Position numbers and translations under genes: made by a program. From Methanosarcina sp. ERenArc_MAG2 (GTDB lineage: Archaea; Halobacteriota; Methanosarcinia; Methanosarcinales; Methanosarcinaceae): DNA of 64,000 nucleotides. Below are positions 1 to 9,156 of the stretch, piece after piece. The notes under the pieces are model-generated. The model was not told where the DNA came from. It was given only the letters and a program-made list of their open reading frames with translations, and made no database searches. The first letter of the stretch is position 1. Every line of letters begins with the position of its first letter. Location: positions 1-64,000 of the forward strand of contig JAMXHR010000012.1 in NCBI GenBank assembly GCA_023955635.1, read 5' to 3'.

Positions 1-433
1 TACTTTTTGTTTTGATGCTGTTTTTACGCTCTTTTAAAATTGTTTTTAGTGCTCTTTTACAATCTTTTAAATCACTTTTTGCTTTCTATTTTGATACTGT
101 TTTTCATTGCTTTTGAAACCATTATTATTTCTGAACTTTTTGCTTCTTTTACTATTAAATTTCAAAACATTTCTTAAATCTTTTCTCGCCTTTTCTCTGC
201 TTGAGAATACAAAGCGAATAAATGGACTGCCTGTTGCAAAGTTGCTTCTCTATAGTGTTTTTTTCTAATATTGGAAAAACGGCTATGAAAACTAACATTA
301 AAGCAAGACTCAAAATAGGATCCTAAAAGAGGTATTTTCGAACAGATATTCTAAATTAGGTCTTAAATCACGAAGTAACTAAAAACTTATTTATAAAGTT
401 TTTTATTTATAAATAAATTATAAATAAAAAAAA
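1..433. other. T-rich intergenic region
   Basis: This stretch lies downstream of the NAC gene on the left edge of the window. It is dominated by T runs on the + strand, which read as A runs on the minus strand. Both orientations are closed by frequent stops. The T-rich stretches at 365-430 may include the transcription end of the minus-strand NAC gene's neighbours. I see no gene or convincing structured RNA here. Confidence 0.5.
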
Positions 434-796
434 TCAGGCAGAAGAGAGTGCCACAATGGCTTCTGCCAGATCTCCATTTGAGCTTTTCAGGGCTTTCCTA
501 GCTTCATCTTCAGAAACACCTGTTTGCTCCATTACAAGTTTTACATCATCTGCGGGAATTTCCAGTTCTTTTGGAACTTCTTTTACGTCACCTACAATCT
601 GGTATGTTTCAGAGCCCTGGACTTTCATAATAGAGACATTTGCATTCTCTATAATTATATTAGAGTCCGCAGTCTTTATAATTACTTCCTGAACATCCTT
701 AAGCTCTTTGACATCAATCCCCATCTGTTTCATCATCTGCTTCATTTTAGCCGGATTCATTCCCCGGCCTCCCACGCCTCCCATTCCTGGAAACAT
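434..796 (-). CDS. nac: Archaeal nascent polypeptide-associated complex protein (NAC alpha-like)
   Basis: The 120-residue protein is the archaeal homologue of eukaryotic NAC alpha. It binds nascent chains at the ribosome exit tunnel in the cytosol, probably as a homodimer. A Gly/Met-rich N-terminus (MFPGMGGVGGRGMNPAKM) is followed by the NAC beta-barrel domain at about residues 35-75. A C-terminal UBA-like helical domain (GVSEDEARKALKSSNGDLAEAI) covers about residues 92-117. The length is normal for archaeal NAC. The ATG is preceded by an AGGAG Shine-Dalgarno sequence about 10 bases upstream. It lies 82 bases downstream of the IscA-like gene on the same strand, so co-transcription is possible. 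The family call is firm. Confidence 0.95.
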   Translation of the reverse strand: MFPGMGGVGGRGMNPAKMKQMMKQMGIDVKELKDVQEVIIKTADSNIIIENANVSIMKVQGSETYQIVGDVKEVPKELEIPADDVKLVMEQTGVSEDEARKALKSSNGDLAEAIVALSSA

Positions 797-878
797 AAAT
801 TCACTTCTCCTTTGTTTTTGTTTTCTTTTGCATCTTCAGGTAGGGTTTTTAATCCCTAAGCGCGGTTTTACTTTATCT

Positions 879-1199
879 TTAATGGCATCCGCCGCCACAG
901 GTACCGCATCCACCGGCTGTGGGGTTGCGGATAAGGAATCCTTTACCATTCTCGTCTTCCACAAAATCAATGCTGCCCTCAGAAAAACTTGTTTGGATAT
1001 CTTTATTCATAATGAGTTTGATTCCGTTACTTTCCATCGTTACATCGTCTTCCTTCACTTCATCATCAAAGGCCAGTCCATACTGAACTCCGCTGCAGGC
1101 AACCCCGGCAACAAAGATTCTAAGGGCAAGTTCAGGCTTCTCTTCCTGTTCGAGCAGTGTCTTCAGTTCTGAAGCAGCTTTTTCTGTTACTTCTATCAT
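879..1199 (-). CDS. IscA/HesB-family iron-sulfur cluster assembly protein
   Basis: The 106-residue cytosolic protein belongs to the A-type Fe-S carrier family, which holds or transfers Fe-S clusters or iron to apoproteins. The N-terminal half shows the HesB pattern (ITEKA-like start, then LRIFVAGVACSGVQYGLAF). The C-terminus ends in a cysteine-rich CGTCGGGC motif, and the canonical three-cysteine set (C in ACSG, then CGTC) is present. A GAGGTG Shine-Dalgarno sequence precedes the ATG. An 11-bp inverted repeat sits about 95-130 bases upstream. The gene is probably expressed with the NAC gene. It cannot be assigned to IscA or ErpA from sequence reading, so no symbol is given. Confidence 0.93.
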   Translation of the reverse strand: MIEVTEKAASELKTLLEQEEKPELALRIFVAGVACSGVQYGLAFDDEVKEDDVTMESNGIKLIMNKDIQTSFSEGSIDFVEDENGKGFLIRNPTAGGCGTCGGGCH

Positions 1200-1293
1200 T
1201 TATGCACCTCTTTTTTTACTTTCGATACTTCTAAAATATTTCCGTACCTATTTTCTACAAGATGTCATCCGTTACAGCTTACAGATAATTTCC

Positions 1294-1331
1294 AAACGTT
1301 ATATACTCTTCCATCTGACGATATAACGTTT
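1294..1331. promoter_or_regulatory. Inverted repeat upstream of the IscA-like gene
   Basis: AAACGTTATAT at 1294-1304 is repeated in inverted orientation as ATATAACGTTT at 1321-1331, giving perfect 11-bp arms around a 16-base spacer. It lies between the IscA-like gene and the upstream minus-strand gene, where the IscA promoter would be. The arms contain TATA-like sequence. It could be an operator or a transcript hairpin; no regulator is known for it. Confidence 0.35.
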
Positions 1332-1493
1332 GTTAGAATTTGCGCTTTATTTCCCTGAAAAATACTTTTTCGCAGGAATTTCTGGGAGAGCAGGATGTGG
1401 GCTCCTTTTAAGAAATCCTAATATTCTGCTAATATGTAAATATATTTTCTATTTTATATATTTTTCTTCTAATTTTTTTTGCAGACTTTCAAT

Positions 1494-2645
1494 TTACAGG
1501 AATTCAGCATCCTCATCTATAGGCTCTTCCAAAATTGCTGCATTATAAGCATTGATCTCCAGAGAATTACGTTTTCCCTTCACTTCCCAGAAAGGAATGT
1601 AAACAAGCTCCATGTCGAGTTCTATTTCTTCAGGTCTTGGGCTGATACTCCTTTGTTCGTATATAATTGCCTGTCCTTCCATATTGTTAGAGCGTATTTC
1701 GCGTGTATTCTCTTCTATAATTAAACCTAGAATGACTTTTTCTGCCTGTTTTCTATCTACATTCGGCCGTTTCAATTCATATTGCACAGAAGGAATTTTT
1801 GTAGGTGAGCCAAGACCTTCGATTTCCATTTCTTCCCTTGACTTATTTAGAGCGTTAAGAAAACCTTTTCCTTTTCCAGCAATACTCAGAACTTTTGACC
1901 TGAAGCGTTTTTCAGCCTCAACATTATATCTGTATTTCCAGAAAGGCACGAACTTCAAAATTGCATCCTTAGGGTTGCTGAGATAGGGTTTTGCAATGAT
2001 AATTGCCTGATCTTTTGAAATCTTTGGCTCTACTGACTGTATATTAAGCATTTCATAAGAGTCGGATTTAGTGACCTCAGCCTGCTCAAGTTTCTTTGAA
2101 TTTTTTCTCTCATTATAAATCCGCGGCAGGGATCTGGTTTCAAAAGAGATCTTTTCTCTCTCTGCCGGCTGGCTCTTATGTGGTAAGAGTTCTCTGTTAA
2201 CGTAAGGTTCCTGCCTGAACTCCTCAGTTTTCCAGCTTTCGACGGGCATTTCGAAAGTTTGTTCCCTCAATGAATTTCGCTTATCATTTGTTGGTGAGAT
2301 TTCTGGCTCAGAACAAGAATCTTTTGCCTTCTGTTCCATGTTTAAAAGTACTGCTCTTCCTATCTGAAGGGCCAGTTCGTCTCTATCCCAGATATAAATC
2401 CCAAGTTCAGCCGCATAATCAATTAATTCTCTAGATGTTTTCTGGGTCATCACATAGATTCCTGTACACTCCTCTATCTTTTCGGAAAAGGCTTTTATTT
2501 CTTCGTAATCTGGCTGCAGGGCACACCTGACATAAGCCTGATGCTCGTTTTTCTCCACAAGAATGTCAAACTGGCTAGAAATTATGACATTGTATCCGGA
2601 TGATTTGAAGATATCAACAAGGATTTCTAAAAGGTCTTGCTTCAT
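1494..2645 (-). CDS. Unknown protein with restriction-endonuclease-like N-terminal domain
   Basis: This protein of about 383 residues has an N-terminal 110 residues resembling the Mrr/PD-(D/E)XK fold: a GYNVIISSQFDILV strand pair, then GIYVMTQKTS, and ending in the typical AELGIYIWDRDEL. The Asp of DILV fits the first catalytic position. The following strand reads QAYVRC rather than E-x-K, so nuclease activity is doubtful. Residues 110-200 are charged and probably disordered. The C-terminal half holds two similar strands ending in FVPFWKYRYNVEAEKRF and LVYIPFWEVKGKRNSLEI, which looks like an internal duplication. I chose the ATG at 2645 because a GTGA element precedes it; a GTG three codons upstream is the alternative. 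The function is unknown. Confidence 0.75.
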   Translation of the reverse strand: MKQDLLEILVDIFKSSGYNVIISSQFDILVEKNEHQAYVRCALQPDYEEIKAFSEKIEECTGIYVMTQKTSRELIDYAAELGIYIWDRDELALQIGRAVLLNMEQKAKDSCSEPEISPTNDKRNSLREQTFEMPVESWKTEEFRQEPYVNRELLPHKSQPAEREKISFETRSLPRIYNERKNSKKLEQAEVTKSDSYEMLNIQSVEPKISKDQAIIIAKPYLSNPKDAILKFVPFWKYRYNVEAEKRFRSKVLSIAGKGKGFLNALNKSREEMEIEGLGSPTKIPSVQYELKRPNVDRKQAEKVILGLIIEENTREIRSNNMEGQAIIYEQRSISPRPEEIELDMELVYIPFWEVKGKRNSLEINAYNAAILEEPIDEDAEFL

Positions 2646-2811
2646 GATTCTCACTTTCTTATGTCCTGCACAGCTAAAATAGTTTATGTTTACACTTAAA
2701 ATATAATAATTTCATATCCTTATTATAAGCTGAGTTTTTCTATTTTAATATTTTTTAACTCTTTCTTCCGAACATACAGCTATTAATAAATCAAATACTA
2801 ATAAGACACGT

Positions 2812-4790
2812 ATGAGTGGAATCAGGCTTGGAGCAGATTCCTTTTCCACATATGAAGAAGGAATCAAGAAAGAGTGGGTCGTAGGAAACGGACTCGGGGG
2901 ATACGCCTCATCTACAATCATCGGGGCCGGAACAAGGACTTACCACGGACTGCTTGTGGCAGCACCAGAAAACTCTCCAGGAAGGTTTGTACTGCTTTCC
3001 TCTCTGGATGAGGAAATTTCCCTCAACGAAGAGGTTTATCGACTTGCAACTCACAAATATCTGGATACTATTTCTCCTACTGGCTTCAATTACCTTTCCA
3101 AATTCATTCTTGCTCCCTTCCCTCTGTGGGTTTACCAGCCTGGCGTTTTTACCGTGAAGAAAAAATCTTTACAGTTCATGGTAATAATACAACCTGTATT
3201 CTTTATGACCTCAGATCCCGGAGAGAAGGAGCTTTGCTAAGGATTCTTCCTCTCGTAAACTCCCGAAATTTTCATTACACTACTCACTCAGGAGATCTTT
3301 CCTTCTCCCAGAAAGCCAATTCTACGGGAGTAAAACTGGAAAGCTCTAACGGTTTTGCTTTCTCGCTTTCATCCAATCTCCAGTACTATTCTGATCCTGT
3401 CTGGTACTATAATTTTGAGTATGATACTGAGAAGCAACGAGGATGTAATTTCCAGGAAGATAGCTTCAATCCCGGATATTTCGAAAGCAAACTTAAACTG
3501 GGAACCTCACGTTTTTTCATTGCCGCTTCAACACACGATATTTCTTCCCTAACTCTTGAGCAGGTAGAGGAACTTTATACGAGGGAAGTATACAGGCAAA
3601 ATCTCCTTGCTTTCAATTCAAGGCTTACTGAGCCCTTCGCCCTTAAACTTCTCAGGGCAGCAGATTCTTTTGTAGTGAAAAATCCTTCCTCAGGTGAAAA
3701 TACAGTGATTGCAGGATATCACTGGTACGATGACTGGGGGCGGGACACTATGATCTCTCTACCTGGCCTGCTTTTAATTCCTCACCGCTTCGAGGAAGCC
3801 AGGTCAATTCTCAAAAATTTCGCCATTCATTGTCGGAAAGGCTTGATCCCAAATACCTTCCAGGCTCTTGGAGGAGAACCAGTTTACAATACAGTGGACG
3901 CTTCTCTCTGGTTTATTCATACTCTGAGCCGTTATTTTGCATATACAAAGGACTTGCTGTTTATCTCGGATGTCTGGGATACCGTAGATAGTATCATAGA
4001 TAATTACCGTAAAGGCACAGATTTCGGAATCGGTATGGATCCCGATTATCTTATCCGGCAAGGGCCTCAACTAACCTGGATGGATGCTAAAATCGGAGAA
4101 TTAGCAGTAACCCCAAGAGCAGGTAAAGCCTGTGAGATAAATGCTCTCTGGTATAACGCCCTGAAAATTACCTCCAACCTGGGTAATCTTCTCGGCAAAG
4201 ATACTTCCTCATATGAGACGCTTGCAGCCGGAGTATCTTTGAATTTTGAGAATGTTTTCTGGAACCCGGAAACTAATTGTCTCTTTGACCTCGTATTTCA
4301 GGACGAGGCAGGAAACCAGGTTAAAGATCCTGCAATCCGCCCCAATCAGATCTTCGCAGTGGCTCTACCTTATACTATGCTTTCCCCTGATAAAGAAAAA
4401 GCAATTGTGGACAGAGTTGAAAAAGACCTTCTGACACCCTTTGGGCTTAGAACCCTCTCAAGTGCTCATCCTTCTTATGTAGGGCATTATTACGGAGACG
4501 CTGTAACCAGAGATACAGCCTACCATAACGGGACCGTTTGGCCCTGGCTCCTTGGAGCCTATGTGAAAGCTTACCGGAAGGTCCATAATTATTCAAAACA
4601 AAGTCTTGAAGATATGCGGGACCTCCTGCAGGGTTTTGATATGCACCTTGAAACAGCAGGTATCGGAACCATTTCTGAAGTATTTGATGGGGACTATCCT
4701 TACTCTCCGGGTGGCTGCATTTCTCAGGCCTGGAGCGTTGCGGAAATTTTCAGGGCGTATGTAGAGGATGTACTGGGAATCAAGCCTTGA
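2812..4790 (+). pseudogene. Archaeal glycogen debranching enzyme (GH133-type), frameshifted
   Basis: The combined product of about 659 residues is an amylo-alpha-1,6-glucosidase-type enzyme that removes branch stubs from glycogen in the cytosol. The N-terminal beta domain (residues 1-120, GNGLGGYASSTIIGAGTRTYHG) is in one frame. The catalytic (alpha/alpha)6 domain, with HWYDDWGRDTMISLPGLLL and HNGTVWPWLLGAY, is in the next. The first frame stops at 3240, but homology clearly switches at the T5 run at 3146-3150. Adding one T gives QPGVFYREEKIFTVHG and one continuous reading frame of the normal family length. I therefore think the gene is intact and the base is missing from the assembly. It has no operon partner; the next gene is hisI. 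Confidence 0.9.
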
Positions 4791-4983
4791 AAAAGAAGTC
4801 CGGTTTAATATCTTTACTGGATTCATTTATTCATTTCATATTTTTTTTCCTAAGATGGTGTAGTTCACAATACCAGCTATATTACAGCTTTCTTTGATGG
4901 TTGTGGACCCTTCCTATTTCTCTATCGTTTCCTTAATATTTCATCCTCTCTCTTTTTTATACTAGTTTCGCAATCTACCTCTT

Positions 4984-5346
4984 ATGATTGATTTTGACAC
5001 CTTGAAATATGAAAACGGGCTGATCCTTGCTATTGTTCAGGACCAGATGAGCAAAGAGGTGCTCATGTGCGCCTATATGAACCGTGAAGCTCTTGAGAAA
5101 ACTGTAGAAACAGGAATTGCACATTTCTGGAGCAGGAGCAGACAACAATTATGGAAAAAAGGAGAAACCTCGGGACATATACAGAAAGTAAAAGATATCA
5201 GGATCGACTGCGATATGGACTCTCTTCTGCTGCTGGTAGAACAGGTTGGAGGAGCCTGTCATATGGGATACAGGTCCTGTTTTTATCGAAATCTTGAAGG
5301 AGAGGTTGTGGGAGAGAAGGTCTTCGAGCCGGATGATGTATATTGA
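4984..5346 (+). CDS. hisI: Phosphoribosyl-AMP cyclohydrolase
   Basis: The 120-residue cytosolic enzyme opens the adenine ring of phosphoribosyl-AMP in the third step of histidine biosynthesis. The whole length matches the single-domain archaeal His[15 protein letters not shown], then [18 protein letters not shown]. The metal-binding DCDMDS-type Asp cluster and the cysteines of [12 protein letters not shown] follow. No HisE domain is fused. The gene stands alone, about 190 bases downstream of the debranching enzyme gene, with a short inverted-repeat element just downstream. The window also holds hisH at 20.4 kb, so his genes are scattered. Confidence 0.97.
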   Translation: MIDFDTLKYENGLILAIVQDQMSKEVLMCAYMNREALEKTVETGIAHFWSRSRQQLWKKGETSGHIQKVKDIRIDCDMDSLLLLVEQVGGACHMGYRSCFYRNLEGEVVGEKVFEPDDVY

Positions 5347-5409
5347 GTTTTAAAAATTTAATAAATGATTAATTATTTATTTCTTTTTTTATTTTTATCT
5401 TTTTATGAG

Positions 5410-5526
5410 TAGGACTTACGCAGTTAAATTCGAAAACAGCAGCATGGGGCCTTAAACTGTCCTCCCTACAATATCTGTTACAGACTGCTCAAGCTTCATT
5501 TTAGTTCTTTTACTGCGTAAGTCCTA
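5410..5526. mobile_element. MITE-like element, family A (TAGGACTTACGCA ends)
   Basis: This is a 117-bp non-coding element with terminal inverted repeats TAGGACTTACGCAGT and ACTGCGTAAGTCCTA. Related copies with the same ends occur at 36518-36645 and 62409-62570, and degenerate ones at 18159-18309 and 58197-58313. It has no ORF, so it would have to be moved by a transposase encoded elsewhere. It sits in the hisI downstream region. Confidence 0.7.
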
Positions 5527-5654
5527 TCATGAACGATTTTTAAATATATTTTAAGAGTCTTACTGCTTCTGTAATCCTACACGGAATTCTGCAAATGGGT
5601 CGTCGTTTGTATTGATTTATAAACAACTTAGTCCGTGGTTGGACTTGTAAACAG

Positions 5655-6076
5655 TTAATAATCCCACCAGTCGTCAAAACCGTTGTCTCCACATCCTGCG
5701 ACACAGCCGCGAATGTTAAAATACTTTGTTTTGAAATTTTCACGGAAATCGTCTCTGCAGCCACAGTCAAAGCCGCCCCAGCCACAGCCAAAACAGTTAT
5801 TTGCTGCAGAGTATGACACTCTGTTGTCAAACACTCTGTTGTCCACTTTTTCTCTAGCTACTTCTTTAACCACTTTCTCTTTCGCTACCTTCTTAACTAC
5901 TTTCTCTTTAGCGACTTTTTCTTTAGCGACCTTTTCATGAAGGTTGCTTTTGCATTTGTCGCTGCTAGTCTTTGAGTACCACGCATTTGCTGACGCAGCT
6001 GTCAAAGATATTACAAGAAAGACAGCCAACAAAATAATAACGGTTTTTTTATTTTGCTAAACCTTTGCTCTCCCAT
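5655..6076 (-). pseudogene. Small secreted Lys-rich/Cys-rich protein, frameshifted at its start
   Basis: The product of about 140 residues has a signal peptide (core VIILLAVFLVISLTAASANA). A Lys/Val/Glu repeat zone built from KVAKE-like pentads follows, then a cysteine-rich tail (NCFGCGWGGFDCGCRDDF ... GCVAGCGDNGFDDWWDY). The signal peptide frame has no start codon and runs into TAG at 6057-6059. An ATG at 6076 with a GGAGG Shine-Dalgarno sequence lies one frame away. Adding one base to the 7-base run at 6044-6050 joins MGEQRFSKIKK to TVIILLAVF. The protein is probably exported. Its six or more cysteines suggest metal binding or disulfides, but the function is unknown. Confidence 0.7.
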
Positions 6077-7076
6077 GTATTGCCTCCATCATTTTGGTTA
6101 ATTCGATACAATTCCCTTTTGTCGGCTTCTTAATTCACTGTCTATGGGCAAATGCACTTACTTTAAGAATCAATCATCCACGTACATTTTTGGAAGACTA
6201 CTTAATTAGTCAATTATACCCTTTCATTATTTGCCGATAAAAGTGATTTTTTATTGTATCACTAGTGAATTATTATCCAATGAATATAATAATTAACGAA
6301 ATATAAATTAGAAACCAATATTAATTGAAATTTGTTTATTTATATTCATATCTATAATAATTATGTATAATATTATTATATTTTAGAATATTCTATAATA
6401 AAAAATCTAAAAGTTTTTATTAATAATCAAATTTGTAATTTTAATTCCTACTTTTTTCGTTTAGTTAATCCTAAAACCCATCCGATTTTAATCTCTTGGA
6501 TTTTTCAGGCTGATTTCCACTATTAGGAACTTGATTGGTCATTTTAAATACTAGATTAGAACAAAATATGAATCTTGATTGCAAAAATAACAACTATGGA
6601 ATCAGCTTCATGATAATAAAAATCTCTTCATGAGCTCGTCCCAAAAACAGTTTTATCACCAAATCGATAAGAATTTCAAAAATAATTTTCATTAACAGAA
6701 AACTTGATTAATTATCCAGAATACGACATTTGAGAATCAATTTTGAGTTCTGGGATTAGCTCAATATTAAACTCCCTATACCTAACGATAAAAATTGGAT
6801 CAGTTTTAATTTTTAAAAACTTTAAAAGTCAATGACCTTGATCTAAGGTCATTGACTTTTAGTAGTCTCAACAGGCTGAACTTCAAAAAAGTCTCAGTAA
6901 AATCATACGCATAAGATTAAATTCGTTTTAACCTTTGCTCCATAATTTTCCCCCTTTTTGCTTCTTTTTGCCTATTCGAATAATAAATCAAGATGATGCG
7001 CCATCCAGCCATTAAGAAATAACTTATGATTTTCCAGAGGTTTTATTATATACTTTCTAGCTCTATATCCCCTTAT
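6077..7076. other. Long AT-rich intergenic region with a perfect hairpin
   Basis: This kilobase separates a minus-strand secreted protein gene from a plus-strand ATPase gene, so it contains two divergent promoters. It is very AT-rich at 6230-6440. At 6824-6839 AAAAGTCAATGACCTT is repeated inverted at 6845-6860 around a 5-base loop, a perfect 16-bp stem. I see no coding region in either strand. The hairpin could be a small RNA end, a terminator or a transposon remnant. Confidence 0.5.
6824..6860. repeat. Perfect 16-bp inverted repeat (hairpin)
   Basis: The arms are AAAAGTCAATGACCTT and its exact complement AAGGTCATTGACTTTT, separated by GATCT. The right arm ends in a T run. It is isolated from any gene: the nearest downstream ATG is about 215 bases away. 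It may be a terminator-like structure of an unannotated transcript. Confidence 0.6.
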
Positions 7077-8978
7077 ATGGCTGAAGAAAAGCAGATATGG
7101 AGGATCGTTCCGGATACAAGCATAATTATTGACGGGAGGCTTTCATCCCGCGTTAGAAGCGGTGAGTTTAGAGGTGCTGAGATTGTCATCCCTGAAGCTG
7201 TGGTATCGGAACTTGAAGCTCAGGCAAACAGGGGAAGAGAAATAGGTTTCAAAGGGCTCGAAGAGCTGTCGGAACTTCGCAAGCTTGCAGATAGGGGTGA
7301 AATTCTCCTTCAATTCCGAGGGGTTCAACCCACTTTTGAGGAGATTAGGCTATCTAAAGAGGGCAGGATGGATGCCCTTATCCGAAGTACGGCTATCGAA
7401 GTCGGTGGGCTGTTTTTAAGCGAAGACCGGGTACAGTCTCTTATAGCTAAAGCAAAGGGGCTCGATGTTGAGTATATGCATCCAAAAACTCTGGACCCTT
7501 CAGAGTTTGGGCCGCTCAAAATAGAGCATTTTTTCACTGACGATACAATGTCTGTCCACCTCAAAAATGGTGTCTCCCCTATGGCCAAGAAGGGTCCGGT
7601 GGGAAACGTGCGTTATGTGAGGATCCGTGAAGAACCTGCTACTTCTTCGGAACTTTTCAGTATCTCGAAAGAACTCATTGAGAGGGCGAGGCTGGATCCG
7701 GAATCTTTCATCGAGATGTCCTCAAGTGGGGCTACTGTTCTGCAGATCCGGAACATGCGAATTGCTATTGCTCGCCCGCCTTTTTCCGATGATATGGAAA
7801 TTACTACTGTCAGGCCAACTGTTGTTGTGGATCTTGAACACTACCGCCTAAGCGATAAACTCAAAGAACGTATCGCCAGCCAGCGTGGAATTCTTATTGC
7901 CGGGCCTCCCGGGGCCGGAAAATCTACTTTTGCTGCAGGAGTCGCTCGTTACCTGAATGACCACGGGCAGGTGGTTAAAACTATGGAATCTCCAAGAGAC
8001 CTGCAGGTGCCTCCTGAGATCACCCAGTACTCGCCTTTGAATGGAAGAATGGAAGATACTGCGGATCTTTTGCTTCTGGTCAGGCCGGATTATACTATAT
8101 ATGACGAAGTCCGGAAGACCGGTGATTTCTTGGTTTTTGCAGATATGCGTCTTGCAGGCGTGGGAATGATCGGGGTAGTGCATTCAACAAGAGCAGTGGA
8201 TGCCATTCAACGCCTGATAGGAAGGGTCGAACTGGGTGTAATTCCCCAGGTAGTGGATACTGTTATTTTTATTGATAAAGGAGAAGTTGCAAAGGTTCTG
8301 GTGCTTGCATTTACAGTTAAGGTTCCTCATGGAATGGTCGAGCAGGATCTTGCAAGGCCCGTGATTACTATTGCAGATTTTGAGACCGGAAAAGTCGAAT
8401 ACGAGATTTACACGTATGGAGAGCAGGTTGTTGTTATGCCAATAGGTCCTTCTATTGAAGGCAGGAAACCTGCGTGGAAGCTTGCGGAAGAAGAAATAAG
8501 GAATGTTGTTGGCAGGTACGCATCTGGCCCTGTTGAAGTGGAAGTAACTTCAGACGACAGTGCAATCGTAAAGGTCCGGGACGAAGAGATGCGAAAAGTC
8601 ATTGGTAAAGGTGGAAACGTTATTGACCGGATAGAAAGTATTCTGGGGTTCCATATTAATGTCAGGGAGATGCAGGGCGAAGCTCCAAAGGCTGCAAAAG
8701 GCCGAAAGTACGGAGCCCAAAGTAGAGTTCCTCCGGAGAAAACAAGTCTATCTGGTATCGAAAGGGAAGCTACTGCTTCTTCTGTTCATCCTCTCATCGA
8801 AAAGAATAAGAAGCACCTTATCCTTGGCGCTCTGGAGCTCGCAGGAAAGGATGTGGAAATATTCCTTGAAGATGAATACCTTTTCAGTGCAACCGTAAGC
8901 CGACACGGAGAAGTAAAACTTAGAGTAAACTCAGACCTTGCATCCGATATTATGGAGGCTCAGGATAGAGGGAACTAA
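7077..8978 (+). CDS. PIN domain-P-loop ATPase-KH domain protein
   Basis: The protein of about 633 residues combines three modules. An N-terminal PIN nuclease domain (VPDTSIIIDGRL, with acidic residues in LSEDRVQSLIAKA) covers about residues 8-140. A central PilT/VirB11-like ATPase has Walker A GPPGAGKST at about 275-283. A KH RNA-binding domain (VIGKGGNVIDRIESILG) begins at about 507. This architecture is a conserved archaeal family thought to act on RNA, possibly at the ribosome, but its substrate is not established. I prefer the ATG at 7077 (MAEEKQIW) over the ATG at 7026, whose 17 extra residues are hydrophobic and atypical. The gene is monocistronic. The conserved neighbourhood gives no further clue. 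Confidence 0.88.
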   Translation: MAEEKQIWRIVPDTSIIIDGRLSSRVRSGEFRGAEIVIPEAVVSELEAQANRGREIGFKGLEELSELRKLADRGEILLQFRGVQPTFEEIRLSKEGRMDALIRSTAIEVGGLFLSEDRVQSLIAKAKGLDVEYMHPKTLDPSEFGPLKIEHFFTDDTMSVHLKNGVSPMAKKGPVGNVRYVRIREEPATSSELFSISKELIERARLDPESFIEMSSSGATVLQIRNMRIAIARPPFSDDMEITTVRPTVVVDLEHYRLSDKLKERIASQRGILIAGPPGAGKSTFAAGVARYLNDHGQVVKTMESPRDLQVPPEITQYSPLNGRMEDTADLLLLVRPDYTIYDEVRKTGDFLVFADMRLAGVGMIGVVHSTRAVDAIQRLIGRVELGVIPQVVDTVIFIDKGEVAKVLVLAFTVKVPHGMVEQDLARPVITIADFETGKVEYEIYTYGEQVVVMPIGPSIEGRKPAWKLAEEEIRNVVGRYASGPVEVEVTSDDSAIVKVRDEEMRKVIGKGGNVIDRIESILGFHINVREMQGEAPKAAKGRKYGAQSRVPPEKTSLSGIEREATASSVHPLIEKNKKHLILGALELAGKDVEIFLEDEYLFSATVSRHGEVKLRVNSDLASDIMEAQDRGN

Positions 8979-9029
8979 TCGAAGTCCGGCTGATCTGATT
9001 TCTCCAATTTCATTTTTTCAAGCTATTTT

Positions 9030-9087
9030 CCTTCTTTTACTTATTTTTTACTTTTAATCCTTCTTCCACTTATTTTTTACTTTTAAT
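9030..9087. repeat. 29-bp tandem duplication in a T-rich terminator region
   Basis: Two adjacent 29-base units (9030-9058 and 9059-9087) share the core ACTTATTTTTTACTTTTAAT and differ at two positions. They lie just after the PIN-ATPase gene. Their T runs fit archaeal oligo-T termination, so the duplication may simply double the terminator. Confidence 0.6.
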
Positions 9088-9156
9088 ATTATGTCTGATT
9101 TTCAAAATTTTTATATAGTGTTGGGCACGATTAATTATAATTAATTTTTAGGGGTA

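Noticed and set aside
708..1172. Plus-strand open frame opposite the IscA-like gene
   Set aside because: It is a shadow of two well-supported minus-strand genes.
3140..3165. Programmed frameshift in the debranching enzyme gene
   Set aside because: The same one-base loss at homopolymers recurs in many unrelated genes, so an assembly artefact is more likely than programmed recoding.
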